A DNA stretch of 64,000 bases from Hyparrhenia diplandra (GCA_015847255.1 JADLZK010001318.1:62001-126000); one strand, 5' to 3'. Counted from the first letter of the stretch, positions 21,190 to 33,835 are shown. The notes: generated by a model not told the origin, from the letters alone. Made by a program: numbers and translations.

Positions 21190-24100
21190 TCTTCCTCTCT
21201 TCCCACGAAGATCATAGCGTTCCGGCGACTCGGAGACACCCACAGAGTCAAAATAGCTAGGCTATGCTCCTTCTTTTCCTACCGTAGCCACCATCACCCG
21301 AGAAAGCGTCTAATGGCTTGCAATTGTGCTGATTTTGACCCCACATCGTGGAGTGAAGAGGCTGGGCAGCCGCTCCATGCCGCAACCATGTCCCGGACCT
21401 TCCTTGCAAAAGGGCACTTTCGAAGAACAAGTGATATGTTGTCTCTAGATTTCTTTCACAAAGGCCACGAAGTAGTTATTACGGCCATTTAATGCTTTGG
21501 AGCCTCATTTGCCGACCATAATCTATCTTGTAGAAGCAGCCAAAGGAAGAATTTGCATTTAGGGGGTGCCCATGCTTTCCAAATTAACCGAGGGAAGCGT
21601 GAAATAATGTGTCCAACAAACCGTATGGTGTAGGCGATTTGGTAGAGAATTGTCCGAACTCTCAAGAGTCGCACAATAGAATCTTGCTCTAGCTCATTCA
21701 TCTCTGAATAACCGGCTGAATAGCATTCCAAAGGGCCAAGAAATCACGCATTAGGTGGTGGTCTAGGTCGTGAGGCGGATCCACGAATCCATGTCCCCGA
21801 TACGCAATGCTTCCCACGGTTCTATGCTTTCATCAAGCGTGCTAGTAAAGCTTTGGGAAACATCTTTGCCCGGTGCTTTTCCTTCTATCAACTTGAGTTC
21901 GAACATTTCCGTTTTTTCCGTTCTTGATTTGTAACTCGTAGCGGCATTGAAAAGCGCCCAATCTATCTCGATCCACGGCATCTCGAAGTCAGCCCACGGT
22001 CCGGCGGGTCCATCCATCCGAACGAGCCATCTCAACCGAAGTGCTCTACTGAATTTTTCCATCTCGATGATGCCCAAACCCACGAATTCAGTCGGCATTG
22101 TAACACCCTTCCGAGGAGACCTTGCATTTTGCCCCGTAATTTCAGCATCACGGCCCAAAGGAAACTCCGTCTCATTCGGTCTAGCTCAGAAAAATTTCTT
22201 TGGGACCTTGATTCTTTGTCATGAGATAAAGCGGCGGTGAGCTTAGTCTTGGCGGACCAACTCCCTTCTACACCGCCACGTTTATCGGCCGGCCCGCGCC
22301 AACCATTTAGGTGGTTCCTTGATCTATCAATGATCTTACGAACATGCACCGGTTTTGTTCTTCCAAGCGTGAGAGGCGGACCGGATAAGTTATCGGGGAA
22401 GGAGTTTTCGACACCCGAAACTCTCAAAATTCGATCCAAATCGATCCCCGAGCAAATTGCGGCCACCTTTGCATTTCTAGATGTTGATTGCGATCCGATC
22501 ATTGACCCAAACATTTCAAGTATGCCAAATAGGGAGGCCACCACCTTGCTGACGGGTTCGGAAGATAACGCATCATCGGCATACGAGGGGGCAGTCTCAT
22601 GGTCACATTTCTCCCTCTCAGCGGCGTCAAGATTCCATTAGCCGTGGCCATTTTCTAACAAGTTATGCAAAGTATCGATGGCGAGGATAAAGAGATATGG
22701 TGATAGGGGGTCACCTTGCCTCAAACGGCGCTTTGGTTGATCCGTATGCCCTCGACCCCATTCAGCAAGACCGAGGAACTAGAAGTCACGAATATGGTGG
22801 CGATCAATCTCTCCACCTAGCACTAAACCCTCTCTTCTCCAAGAGTTCGAGCATATACTCCCGTGAGATGGTATCAAAGCGCTTTGGAGATATCAAGCTT
22901 GAACATTATTTGGTATTTTCTTTTTGTGATATGCTCTAGCCAAACTCCTCACAAACATGAAGTTGTCATGTATGCATCGCCCTTGATGAGCGCGCTTTGC
23001 GTCTTAGAGATCAACCTATCCATATGGGGTGCTAGGCGTATGGCCAAGGTTTTTGTCAAAAGCTTTCCAAAGGAATGAATTAGCGATCGATGCGAAATCG
23101 CTTGGTAGTTCAGGCGGTCAACCTTTGGAATGAGAGAAATGTTGGCATCATTCAGGGAGTGGTAGGGGGCGGCTCCGAGATCATAGAAAGAATTCATGGC
23201 GGCCGGCGGGTCGGTCTTTATCACATTCAAAATTTTTTTGTAGAAAATTCACGTAAACCCATCGGGTCAGAGCCTTCTCGAGGGCGACTCATCAATTGTA
23301 TGTTTCAGCTCCTCCGGCATGAAAGGCTGGTCAATGGTATGATCATCCAAGGCGGGTAAGTCTAGACTGTCCCGGTCTAGCGTATATTGTCTTGTGAGCT
23401 TGGAACCCGGGATGTTTTGAAAGTATAGTTGTAGGATCTCCTCTTTCTCACTATGCTTCCGGCCGGATGTGCTGATCCCCGATTTTTAAGGAAGGCAATG
23501 AGGTTCCTTTTCCTCCTTCCTTTTGCTCTCGATGGAAGAACCTTGTACAGGCATCCCCTTCTTTTATTTGAATTATTCTAGAGCTGGCGTTTTCCTTGCT
23601 CGCTCAATAGCAGCCCATCCCAAAACTTGTTGCTTCAAATTTGGCTCAAAAGCCCAGCGTCGATAGAGGAGAGGATCCTTGTTTCTGTGCGTTTCTAACC
23701 TCGGTATGACTTCATTTGCAATTTGTAGTTGTAGTCTCGCCCACCGAACAAATCCCTTACTCCAGTTTCTAAGTGCCGTGGTAGTGTTACGGGCGCGGCT
23801 TTGTAGCACCATGAGTGGATTTGAGCCCGATCTGCGGCATTTCCCAAGCACGAGTCACTACACGAAGACACCCGGTACCCGAGGCGAAGGCTTCAAATTT
23901 AAAGCTTGCTCTCCTATGGTGTGTTCTTTGAGAGCATAGATACGATGGGCAATGATCGGATAAAGAAGCTGGCGAGCGCCATCGCTGCAATCCGAAAAAC
24001 ACTCATCCCAATCCATATTATGGAAAGCCCGATCAAGCGGACAAGGGTTGGAATTCTCCTACCATTGCTCGGGTATATCTCTTGTTTAACGGCTTTATCT

Positions 24101-24660
24101 CCATCAACTCCCTGGCATCAAGAGCACATTTTGAACCTTCGCATGTTGGCTCTGTTGAGATTATCGTTATTTTTGTCTTGAGCTTCATAGATCAAGTTGA
24201 AATCCCCAATGCAAAGCCACGGTCTATTTGCGAGGTCTACAATTCCTAAGCTCGGCCCGAGAAAGTCACCTCTTTTAAGCATCCATTGTCGGGGCCATAA
24301 GCAGTAGTTAGAATGTAAGAAACATTTATCGGCCTTTCCTTGATTTCTCTTGATAGAAATTATAGTTCCTTCTTAATAAGTGATGCTTCCACCAAATCGT
24401 TGTCCCAAGCAATAATAATTCCCCCTTGTGTAGGATCTTTTGCAATGTATTCAAAATTTCGATTAAAATTAGTGCCTAAGAACTCCGGGCAAGATGGCTA
24501 TCAATGTGGGTGAGTTTGGTCTCCCAAGCAAATTATGTGTGGCCTTGCCTGGTTGACAGACCGGTCTCACTTTGCCTCCCTTCTCGCTGCATTATTCAAG
24601 CCCCTAACATTCCAATTCAAGATTTTAGGGTCATTTGTTAACATTGATGAACCATAAGAA
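21190..24660 (-). pseudogene. LINE ORF2 pseudogene (endonuclease, reverse transcriptase, zf-RVT)
   Basis: The endonuclease start LNWNVRGLN is encoded by 24601-24630 and the catalytic GDFNLI block by about 24190-24215. Reverse transcriptase blocks include ISLIPKVDRLNYQAISHRS and TQSALIKG at about 22970-23150 and the catalytic YADD at 22572-22583. The C-terminal zinc-binding region (IWKAWAPPKCKFFLW) is at about 21520-21600. All motifs are on the - strand but spread over frames with stops, so no functional protein is expected. Confidence 0.87.
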
Positions 24661-24989
24661 CAACCGGGGAGCAGTCATGGCCAGCAACACAACATTCTCT
24701 ATTGAAAAACAGCATATGACAAACCGACATCACATCTCGGCACCACTAGCGAAGCACTACCCCTAACCGGATAAACTGGATCGGGCGGGGCGAGATCCAT
24801 AGGAAAACTTGACACAAAAACACACCCTAGCTCGACCAGGTCGAAAAACCGGTAGCCACTGGCACTAACAGTTCTAACATCTTTGAAACAAAGCCGACAA
24901 CAAAGCCGTCGGTGAAACAAGCAGACAGCAATTTGAAACACCCTTACGCCTCCATCTCGATAGCGTGACCTCTCACTTTTGAGCCTCGG

Positions 24990-27900
24990 GATCTTCACGA
25001 GCTTCTTGTTGCCCATCTTGGCGGCAGCACGGATGGCCACGACCGCCTCTTTGGGAGGTCCCAAAGATAGAGGTCAATGTACTCAGCAACCGTCTCATCA
25101 GATGCCTTTTTCTTCTTTGGGGGTCATCGATGAAGCTTCGGCTCCTTCATGAGCTTAAAGTTGAGCCCTCACGGGACAGGGACGTTTGAAGTCTTGGCGG
25201 CTAGCCGCGAACTGGGCGTGTCGGCTCCCTTCTCGCCTTGTGGCGTGAAGCCGGGCGGTGGGGTTGGGGCAGCCGGCATGTCGAGGATCGGGGAGTGAGC
25301 TTGCAAAGAGACCTAGGAACGCCCGCCGGCCGAGATCCTCGGCAGCCTCGTCCGCGTGTTCACCCGTCCTTCCCGAGGCGGAGGCGGGTGTCCACCTCGC
25401 AGCATCAATGTCCATCCCGTGCACAAGATCAGCAATGTCCCGTCACCTCATCGGAGGTGCCGCCCCGAGAGCCATCCGCGAGATGGGGGCTGGACCCCGG
25501 ACCAAAGTCTCCTCTTGGGACACCACATTGGCCTCTTGTTCGCCCCGCCACCCATCAGGTCGGACACCGACGTACTCGTGGCCATGCGGGCGCGCGTGCC
25601 GCGTAGGCGTGGAACGCCTCCAGACCATGGGGTCTTGGCCGACTGCGGCGGTGCACCACGGGGGTCCGGGCCGTGGTAGTGCAACGGCGGGTCAGCCTCC
25701 GCCGCCGCCTCCAACCTTGGCTCGAAGTAGGTCCGCCCCGGCCGGCGGCAGAACGGCGTTCCCACTCCTCGAGGTGTCTTTGCCGCAGCTCTCTCGTGTC
25801 TGGCGTCGTGGGCGACCCACCTATGTAACGTCCGCGCGGCTGGTCCATCGGCTCCATCTCCTCCTCCCATCACCGTCTCCATCGCAGGCCGGCGGTACGG
25901 GTGTGCCGTCCCTTGCACCCGCACCGGCCGACACGATGCACATCCGGTCGGCATGTGGCGCCACGAGAGGATCGGCGCGCCTCGATGTCTGCGGTGCCCG
26001 TCTGGTCGCCCGTCCGGATCGCGACCAAGCGGAAGTGTGGGGCAAAGCGACTCCGTGCAGCCCGATAATGCGGCGGAAGCCGTGGCGAGCTGCGGTGGGC
26101 GACAGTCCAGACTTACATGCCACACAAATGGAATGAATGGAGTCTTTGGCGGGTGGCATGGCAACGAGGAGCCCGATCGAGGACTCCGTTGGGGAAGAGC
26201 CCAATCTCGAAGCCCTCCAAGTGGATCAGAATGTTCTTGTCGCCCTTCCTGCCCCCCGCGGCATTGTCGGCATCTGGCGAGGGAGGGCAGGTTCCTAATC
26301 TCCGTTGCTTGCCCCGCCGGCGCCTCGAAGAAGCGATTACTCCGCCACGGGCGGGTTGCGGGCGCTCCATCCAAACCCGGCAAGTGAGCGGGAGGAGTCC
26401 CTTTCTCGAGAGCAGATAGGCTGTCAAACCTCTCGAAGATGCGGTCATCACCCGGGATCATCTTGGCGCCCTCCTCGTTCCACGCTTCCGGCGGAGCGTG
26501 CTCCATGGTTAGCTTGACATGGTACCACCAAGTGCGGTCCATAGCTCCCCCTCGCCCGGCGCCATGGGCGGATGGAAAAGCTGAACCCTTGATGTTAATG
26601 TGGCCCTTGAGCACCTCTCGGTCTACGGCGGTGCGAACTTGAAATCCGCCCACGAGCGACGGCGGTGACGGCGGTGACGCTGAAGGTGTGGCTCGCCACT
26701 GCAAATGCAGACCGCCGGTAAGGTGACCTCCACCGTGGGCGGAGAGTAGCTACCGGCCGCACGGTGGACGATGACGGCGTGCACCGGAGGCGGCGGCTTC
26801 AGCGGCCATGCCGTCGATGGAAAACCATGGCCACCGGTTGACCGGCCGGCGGAAGCGGCCTCGCCGGTGGAGCGCTCCATCGCAGCGAGGGGAAGTGGGC
26901 GGCAGCTGTTCGGGTGGCGGGGGGATGTGGCAACGCGTTGATGCTGGGGCGGGGATTTGGGAGGTGGGTGGTGGTGTGTGGACTTTAGCAGCGCTAGCCG
27001 TAGCTTGGGAAAAACCGGACGGCTATGGATGCTCGGGACGGGAAGGTGAGTCTTGCTTTGAGCTCGGTAGAAATGGGTAGGCGGCGGTGTTGAGGCGCGC
27101 TTGGATGTGTGGCCAACGCCCGGCCGGCGGATGCGGCCGAACCGGGTCCCAAGACTGGGAAACCTGGTGGTCAAGAGCTTAGGCAGCGATGGCAGCGGCG
27201 GTGGGGCGCTTCTTATAGGCACGGTGTGGTGCCGTTGGCGCGAAGATGGCGAGGTGGTGGCGTCCCGCCGTTGCACATCCATGGAAGCTCCCTTTGCCGC
27301 CGATCCTTTCTCCACCATCTCTTCCCTACGTAAAGTTGCTATTTTGGTGAAAGGCAGCCTTCTTCACGCAGCGCATTGAAGGCACGGGACTCGCTCCGCC
27401 CTCCATCGATGGCGTCGAGGAGTGGGCGGCTCTTCCAAGTCTGGGCAGCCTGGGCGCGCCGCTCGCGGTCTGAGGCGTAACCATTTGTGGAGATTCCCGG
27501 CAGCTCCAAGCGTTTCCACACCCGCTTCCTTCCGGTGGGGCGCTGCCGGGCGGAAAGCGCCAACGCGAGGTCCCAGGCGAGATTTCACGGAATGGATGCG
27601 GGGCTGCCTTAGCGATCGCAGGGCGGCAGCCATACCCGAAGAAGCATGGGAGCCTCCCCGGATAGCTCCGTCGGCCAAGCGGTCGGCAGCAGCGGATCCC
27701 CGCCATGAATGCCCAGCGAGGCAGATCCCGCGTCGGCCGGTGGCATCTTGCTTGCGGGGCATGGATCCGGCTGGCTCTCTACATCGTTGCCATCAATCGA
27801 ATGCGCACGCAGCGACGCAGCGTCAGCTGCTGGGCACCAGCGGCCGCATCGAGAAGGAGGGGGGCGGCCACTCCCAAGTCGTGCTCCTCCTCACGCAGAT

Positions 27901-28131
27901 CCGGCAGGTCGGAGGCCGTCTTCACTGCACTGGCGCCATCGTCGTCCGCCTCGTCGTCGAGTCGCTCCAGTCGAGCTCCTCCTCATCTTCAGCTTCCACC
28001 GCGAAAAGATCTGAGGCATGGGGCTCTGGGGGAGGTGGGGATGGTGAGGTGGTGGCTGGGGTTTGGCTGGTGGCCGACGGCGCCGGCGGGGTTGGGCTGG
28101 TGGGCACTCGCTCTCTTTGGCGCTCGGTCAT
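24990..28131 (-). pseudogene. LINE ORF1 pseudogene (RNA-binding, DUF4283-like)
   Basis: The frame opens on the - strand with a Met-Thr-Glu-Arg start near 28131 and a Pro/Ser/Thr-rich N terminus. The middle, around 26400-26550, resembles the DUF4283 domain of plant LINE ORF1 proteins (WWYHVKLTMEHAPPEAWNEE). The C terminus near 25010-25064 reads PKEAVVAIRAAAKMGNKKL, a typical end of this protein group. ORF1 proteins coat LINE RNA. Frameshifts and stops break it into pieces. Its strong GC bias produces long chance frames on the other strand, which I do not accept as genes. Confidence 0.75.
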
Positions 28132-28155
28132 TTCGAACTCTCCCCGTGAATATTT

Positions 28156-28802
28156 GGTATCTCCTAGATTGACGAGACAATATGAAAATGGGTGAGATCA
28201 GGTCAGGATTTTATTATATAATATAATTAATTAAACTTGAATAAGGATAAAATAGTTAGTCTTCCAGAAAGGGTAAAACTGGAATTCCCATCCCATCCGT
28301 CGTCTCACGTCCGTCCCTCACTTGTTCATCAAGCACCACGACACGTACATCTGTTTGCTACAGGAGGGTCTCAAAAGTTGTGCCCGGGATGACCTTGCTG
28401 GACCTGTTGCTACCATCCTCGCGCCTTGCATTGCTTGTCAACTGCACACCTAACCAGCATCTCGGAGCACCAGGAGAGATCTGCATGATTTGCTTTTGAT
28501 TTCAGCAGCGGCACCAGCGATGGCTTGCATGATGCTTGAACCTTCTCTTTCATGTTTTCAGTGCATGGAACACCATGGGGTAGTGCCTTAGCATGCCAAG
28601 CAGTCCTCAGATTAAGCATGAAAATCAGCCTCGCTTGTCAATCAAACATGTTTTCTCTCGCTCAGTTTGACGAGACAAGCTCCGGTGCTAAAACAAAACA
28701 AGCCCAGAGATTCCGTTGCATCCCACTCCCTATATATGACTGAACATGCCGACCCACCATCGTTTTTTTCTTCTTGGCTCTCCTCTTCTCCCGACCCACT
28801 CT
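28156..28802. other. module spacer resuming after the LINE
   Basis: It matches 13090-13300 and 15030-15290 (GGTAAAACTGGAATTCCCATCC, CACCACGACACG, TTTGCTTTTGATTTCAGCAGC), and then 15750-15900. A second weak antisense miR2118-like site, core GAGTGGGATGCAACGGAA, lies at 28711-28731 with a one-base bulge. Confidence 0.55.
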
Positions 28803-29191
28803 TTTTTTTTTTTAAGATCTAGGAACAATGTTCCGGCTTTGATATTAATAAGTAGAATAGAATTCACTCAGCTTATAAGGAAAACCGGGCCCAAAAACCA
28901 ACCCACGCCAATACAACATAGTGAATGACAACCCAAAAAAAAGATACGACTCCGGAGCACTAGAGGCCAAGAAGGTCATAGTTGCCCAGCACAAGCAAAA
29001 CGCAAGCGCAGCTCCGACTTCCGGCCATGGCCTCATAAATCCTAGCCGCGTCGAAATCCACAACGACACCTTTAGGAAGGTTACGGCGTTCGAAGCGCCG
29101 CCGTCGCTCGTCCAACGGACCGGGTTCTCACCCATGGAAAAAACTAGGGGCGCGACGCCCCCAGCAGGGACCCAAGGCTTTCGCCACAAGT
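28803..29191 (-). mobile_element. 5'-truncated LINE 3' fragment
   Basis: The T run at 28803-28814 followed by AAGATCTAGGAACAATGTTCCGG mirrors the tail of the large LINE (AGATCT next to poly-A, then a CCGG pyrimidine block). It interrupts the phrase CTTCTCCCGACCCACTCTCG. A diverged duplicate of the left flank, about 30 bp with CTCTC and TTCTCCCGACCCAC, reappears at 29205-29230. A - strand frame over 28845-29312 lacks motifs. Confidence 0.7.
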
Positions 29192-29405
29192 TTTTTTTTT
29201 CTTGTGTCTCTCTTGTTCTCCCGACCCACACGTACTCTCTCGTTATAGTTAGGTTATCACTACAAGCAATAGCGTTATATTTATAAGGAAAGATGTACAT
29301 GTGGTTACACATGCTTGGGTGGTGAATTTTAGTTCTTCACCTACCAATACAAAGGACACGTACTAATAGTTGATCATAATAAATGACGCCAGAATAAACC
29401 TTGCC
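29192..29405. other. module 5' flank
   Basis: GGAAAGATGTACATGTGGTTACA and TTCTTCACCTACCAAT match the 5' flanks at 15955-16020 and 19775-19850. Confidence 0.6.
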
Positions 29406-29745
29406 TATAAAGCTAGGTAAGGTTGTCGCTATGCCATGCCCAATGCCAAGATGAGAATGAGAGATTGAAGTGGAGACGGACAACAACATTTATGTGTTGT
29501 GTGGCATTTATATATACATGTTCTTGTTTCTTGGAGTCAGACGCAACAGGAACTCGGTTCAAAGAGAGTGCTGCCCGCATAGCTCCACTCTATAAAATGA
29601 AGCTTGCATACATCAGGATACATTACAAAATGGCACACATTAGGTGCTCGCAGCACAAAGGACGTGGTGCTCCCTCTGTTGCTGTGGAAGCTACTCAAGT
29701 CAGATCAGAGCACTAAGCAGCAGTCTCTGCTGGTGTAACGAAGCC
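29406..29745 (+). ncRNA. PHAS-type module (type B); miR2118-like site 29531-29552
   Basis: The box has lost two bases relative to relatives (CCTATAAAGCTAGG instead of CCTATAAATAGCTAGG) but still reads TATAAAG at 29406-29412. The site starts 125 bp later, core GGAGTCAGACGCAACAGG, with 6 of 22 mismatches. CTCGGTTCAAAGAGAGTGC and AGCTCCACTC follow. Promoter strength is uncertain because of the shortened box. Confidence 0.62.
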
Positions 29746-30119
29746 CTACTCAGGTAGTAATTGACCTAATTATAATCAACACATGTCTAATGGTGTCAAC
29801 GGCCTGGCTGGCTTGTCTGTTGCCACAAATTGGAAATTGAGAAGGCGAAGCATGTATAGCCCGTAGCATGCTGATTCGATCCAAACGGGCGCGCAGCACT
29901 CGATCGTGATTGATGCTAGCCTTAGCCTTTCATGTGCAAGTTCAATACATGGTGGTAACTCATAGTGTGGTCCTTGTCTTTTTTCAAAACCATGCCCATT
30001 GACATGTATCGCATTAAGAGAAAATAGAGCTTTACACGTCGCACACTTTAGCCAAAACTATTGGCCGCAGCGCACGAAAGCACACTTACAATAATCGCCG
30101 GCTTAAATGGGGAGCAGTA
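29746..30119. other. unassigned spacer
   Basis: It contains ATTGATGCTAGCCTTAGCC and CATTGACATGTATCGCATTAAG. I see no frame, no inverted ends and no site, and recognise nothing in it. Confidence 0.35.
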
Positions 30120-30367
30120 TAGATGTACTAAAAAGGTAAACTAGTGCAAAAGAAACGGCTACGGCAGCGAACAAGAACCTCCTTCGGGTGCCGCGCATGC
30201 GGGGCCGCATCATGAGAAAAGAGCTCGCGCAGATCTTGTCGCTTGTCGGATGACACTGCCGCCAAAGCATGTCCGGAGCTTGGTCACTAGCTCGGGGGAC
30301 TGGAGTGCCCGACGCCGCGTCGACGGGCGTCCCTCAAGCTTATTGAGCAACACCAACGGTGCCTTCC
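30120..30367 (-). mobile_element. retroposon ORF1-like fragment, left half (split by a solo LTR)
   Basis: Read on the - strand this GC-rich piece continues the ORF1-like sequence found at 32712-33575. The two halves are separated by the solo LTR. A Leu-Arg-Glu-Leu-Phe phrase near 30215 resembles the end of rice LINE-type ORF1 proteins. Confidence 0.45.
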
Positions 30368-32711
30368 TGCGCGAACACATGGTTGATTTAGCATGTGTTT
30401 AGTTTTGTGATTGAGTGATTGTCAACGAGCCAACATTTTAATTCTATTTTCTTTTATTCTTTATGCTTGGCTATGTTCACGGCACACGTGGAGTGTGTCG
30501 AAGGCGTATCTCTTGGTTCGTGTTATGCGGGTGTGGAGCTCGGAGATGGTAGCCGACGGCGAGGTGAAGGGACCAGGAGGGGCGTCGTGCGGGCCGACGG
30601 ACCGCTGGAGGTGAAGGACGGACGTGAGGCTTGGACCGAGGACCAGGTCGCCCGGGTGGCTAGCCATGGTGGTTGACATCCGGGACATCGACGGATGCAA
30701 GAGGGCGTGGCGAGGACCCGTGTCGATCGGGTCGGGGCGGCGGCGCGCGAGGCGCGGCGGAGAGCTCGGATGACTTGGCGACTCGGGGCGGTCAAGGCGG
30801 CGATGACACGCGTCGAGGAGGTTTTGTGGTTTGTCCTCAAAACCATCGATTGTGGGTTTCGTGGTTTGGGCCTCAAACCACGGGCGCGGGTTTGGTGGTT
30901 TGGGCATTAAAACTATCGGCGGGTTTCACGGGTTTGGGCCTCAAAACCGGGCGTTCCGTGGGACGGAAGGGCGGCACGTGGCGGCATCACGGGAAGTGCG
31001 TGGAGCAAGGCTGCGGATGAGGAGCGCGGTGGTCGTCGGATCAAGTTATCCCGAGTCGGACTAAATTAGCCTTAGGGTTAGCGGTTCGGCTCATATGTAT
31101 CTAGGGGTAGTTTGGGAAAGAGGATTTTTGAGTATATGTGGAAGATGACACCCTCCTCCCCTCTTTGCCTCTCTTATTTTCGTTTTTATTTTTTCCCAAT
31201 TTTAGGGTTCTTGTTTAGAGGTCCAAAAACATCAAATTGGTGACTTGTTGTGGTGATTTTCGTTGGGGAAGGGGAGCCCCAAAGCTCCCCTGTCGCCTCC
31301 GGGCTTTTAGGATCAAATCCTTCCTTTTTGCTGAGCTTTTCGTTGGAATTTTTGGATCCAGCGTGGTCCTTTGTGTCTGTCTGTTTGGTGGTTTTGTGCA
31401 GGTCAGAAGCCTTGTTCTTCAGCTCAGCAGGCAGACAAGCATCTGGTTGAGATCGAGCAGAAGACCTGCCGTCGTGCGCCATCGGGCAGGGGGCGACCGG
31501 CCAGGGCGGGCGCACTGACAGCCGGCCAGCCAGGCAGCCCTGTTAGCTGCGCACGGCAGCATCGACTTCAAGCAAGCCACGCCCTGGTGGCCTTCCTTGG
31601 AGCACGAGCTGCTCCTCTGCTTGGAGCACGTGCAGCAGCAAGCATCGACAGCAGCAGCAGTTCAAGCCAACTGCGTCGACTGTTCTTCGTCCAAGCTCGA
31701 TCCTTTTCTTCAACAAAAAGGTTGAATTTTCTCTTGTGCTGTGAGTTGGCCATCGAGTCAATCGATTTCTTCTTGTGCAGGACTGCTAGATCGAATACTT
31801 GTGTGAAATTCCTAGCTTTTGATAATCTCAGCTTAGTGTTGTTTTTTCAGCGCCCCTAAGGTGTTCGATGAAATGCCTAAGTAGTTGTTTCTCCTAGTTT
31901 TCCTCGGTTCTTTTGCTAGAATTGATCTAGGCTCTAATATTGTTTCTAATAGTGTTCCTGCAACCTGTTTTAGTTGTAGATGTTTAGTTTCTTGCAGTAG
32001 TAGCTCTTTAAATTTATTTTGGGGAGGTCGGCAGGAATAGCAGTGATCTTTTATTTCATATTGAAGTGTCATTTTCAAGCTACAGGATCGTTGATTGCTT
32101 AGTGTCTCGGCTTGTGCTAGCAGCAACCTGACTTGATCGTCATACTTTGAGTTGTCGCTCTCAAGCATCAGTGTGGAGTTTATTTTAATATTTGCAAATC
32201 TGATCCTTGTCCGTTTAGCTCATAGCTTGACTGCCGAGTGTGGATTGATTTTGATTTTCTCTCTTGCTAATTAATCCACGCTTTTATTCTTTTTGAGCTC
32301 TATTTTCCGATCCATCTTTTTGCGATGAAATTCAATCGATTCGAGGATTTTATCTGAGTGCCCCTATCACAAGTTAACTTGGGTATTTTAGTTTAGAGAA
32401 CCCACTTCTTCTCAATAGGAGTTGGGTAACTCCTTTCGTCCATCGATTCGGAAATTCTTTTTAAGCGGGGGTGTGTGGTCGCGTTTGAGGTGTCCCGCTG
32501 TGTTTCTAGGGAACATCCACCCAACCTTTTTGGGTCGTGAACATCTCGGTGCTCTCTTTGCTCGTGACACCTTGCTACCGGTTAGCACGTGTGTTACTCG
32601 CCTCTCGCTTGAGTTTGCTTTTGAGGTTGGGGGTTGAGCCGATGACCCAAAATTGAAAAAAAAAAATTGAGGCTCCCATTCACCCCCTCTAGTCGCCGTT
32701 TGGGTCCTTCA
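30368..32711 (+). mobile_element. solo LTR, copia family of the element at 1-7378
   Basis: It starts TGCGCGAACACATGG and ends GTTTGGGTCCTTCA, the same termini and interior as the LTR at 5354-7378. No internal region adjoins it. Flanking 5-mers are CTTCC (30363-30367) and CTTCG (32712-32716), four of five matching, consistent with an old target duplication. Solo LTRs arise by recombination between the two LTRs of a full element. Confidence 0.85.
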
Positions 32712-33575
32712 CTTCGCTCCGGTTGTGGATCGCGCTAGTCCTGCATCGGCGGCGCCTCAAAGTCCATTCATAACGACGATTTTGGGGCGGGGGTGGGGTG
32801 CGCTGAGGATTGGCTCGTCAAGCGGCGAGGGGTGGCGCGAGAGGGGGGGGCTGGGGGATTGGCTCGTCAAGCGGCGGGGGTGGCGCCGAAAGCAAGTCTT
32901 GGACGGAAGCGGCGGTGGGCATGCCGGACGTGCTCCCGGTAGTGGCCCCGGTGATGACGATCGAGTCCGCGGGGTGTTGGAGAGAGGCAGCAGGCCGTGC
33001 CGTGTGTGCACTCCGTGTTGGCATCTCCCAACTCCTCCCCGCCAAAATGAACACCGGCGGGGGGGAGGTCGTGCATACGTTCTCCCGCCCTAGCGGACGG
33101 GCGCCCGCGTCGAAGGCCTCATGGAGCGTCTCGGCGATCGTGGGGTCTGGGGTAGGCACCACTTTCCCAGGTCACTTGGCCCACTTACTCAACTCGCACA
33201 CGTCGTGCACTGCTTTTCGGCCGGTGATCGTAGAAGGCAGATTTGGCGGCTAGCCCGGCCGCTGCGGCGGGACCGGGACCTAGTCGCCGTCGACAACCCT
33301 TGATCTTCGCTATGCGAGGTGAACCCTTGGCAGGTTCCGGGGCGCAGGGCGGAGGCCGGGCGAAACAACCACCGAGGGGAAGCGAAGGAGGAGTGCGAGG
33401 GGCCACAGAGGTGACACGTACCGCCCCGACACGCCGACGCCACTAAGGCGAGGACGAGCGAAGCGAGGCGGCGGCGTGGTTCACGCCAGCGTCCTGGTCC
33501 TCGGACCCCTCCGGCGATGGCGAAGACCGCCTCACAGAGGTCGACGCACACCAACCGGCGCCTATGAAAAACTTG
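32712..33575 (-). mobile_element. retroposon ORF1-like fragment, right half
   Basis: On the - strand, phrases such as GLAAKSAFYDHRP near 33240 resemble the C-terminal module of rice LINE-type ORF1 proteins (a basic R-LAAKS core). The frame is broken. Two near-identical GGATTGGCTCGTCAAGCGGC phrases about 54 bp apart (about 32808 and 32862) show a local duplication. Confidence 0.5.
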
Positions 33576-33821
33576 TGCAAATTATCTAAAATGTAATTCA
33601 AAACTGACTGCAATGTTGAATTACCATAAGCTGCAGGTAAGATATGAAACAACCATTTGCATGGATCCCCACATACCGGCGAACTTCACTAAGCTTATTA
33701 ACAAAACATGCTCATCTCACTTAAGCCTAAACAATTTTATTTAATAGAGAAACAAAAGGTTGTTCAGGATAAACTGGGGAAGCAAAAAGGCTTATACAGA
33801 TTTATGACAGGGGATCTATTT

Positions 33822-33835
33822 TTTTGAGCATCGAT
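33822..33835 (-). mobile_element. tail-only retroposon insertion (14 bp)
   Basis: A T run followed by GAGCATCGAT separates two copies of GGGGATCTATTT (33810-33821 and 33836-33847). It shares the T(n)GAGCA end with two other tiny inserts in this window. Confidence 0.62.

Larger units (their letters stand above)
20941..28155 (-). mobile_element. near full-length plant L1-type LINE (about 7.2 kb), defective
   Basis: On the - strand the order is ORF1 (start near 28131), ORF2 with endonuclease, reverse transcriptase and a zinc-finger tail, then a short 3' UTR ending in CCAGATCTTTC and a poly-A tail (T run 20942-20961). Such elements copy themselves by target-primed reverse transcription. The length suits a complete plant L1 copy, but both ORFs carry many stops. 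It interrupts module spacer sequence: GGAGATACCAATG is on the left, and the spacer resumes with GACAATATGAAAATGGGTGAG at about 28177. Confidence 0.85.

Noticed and set aside
25258..26136. Open frame of 292 codons on the + strand
   Set aside because: It is antisense to LINE ORF1. High GC content removes stop codons, and no domain is visible.
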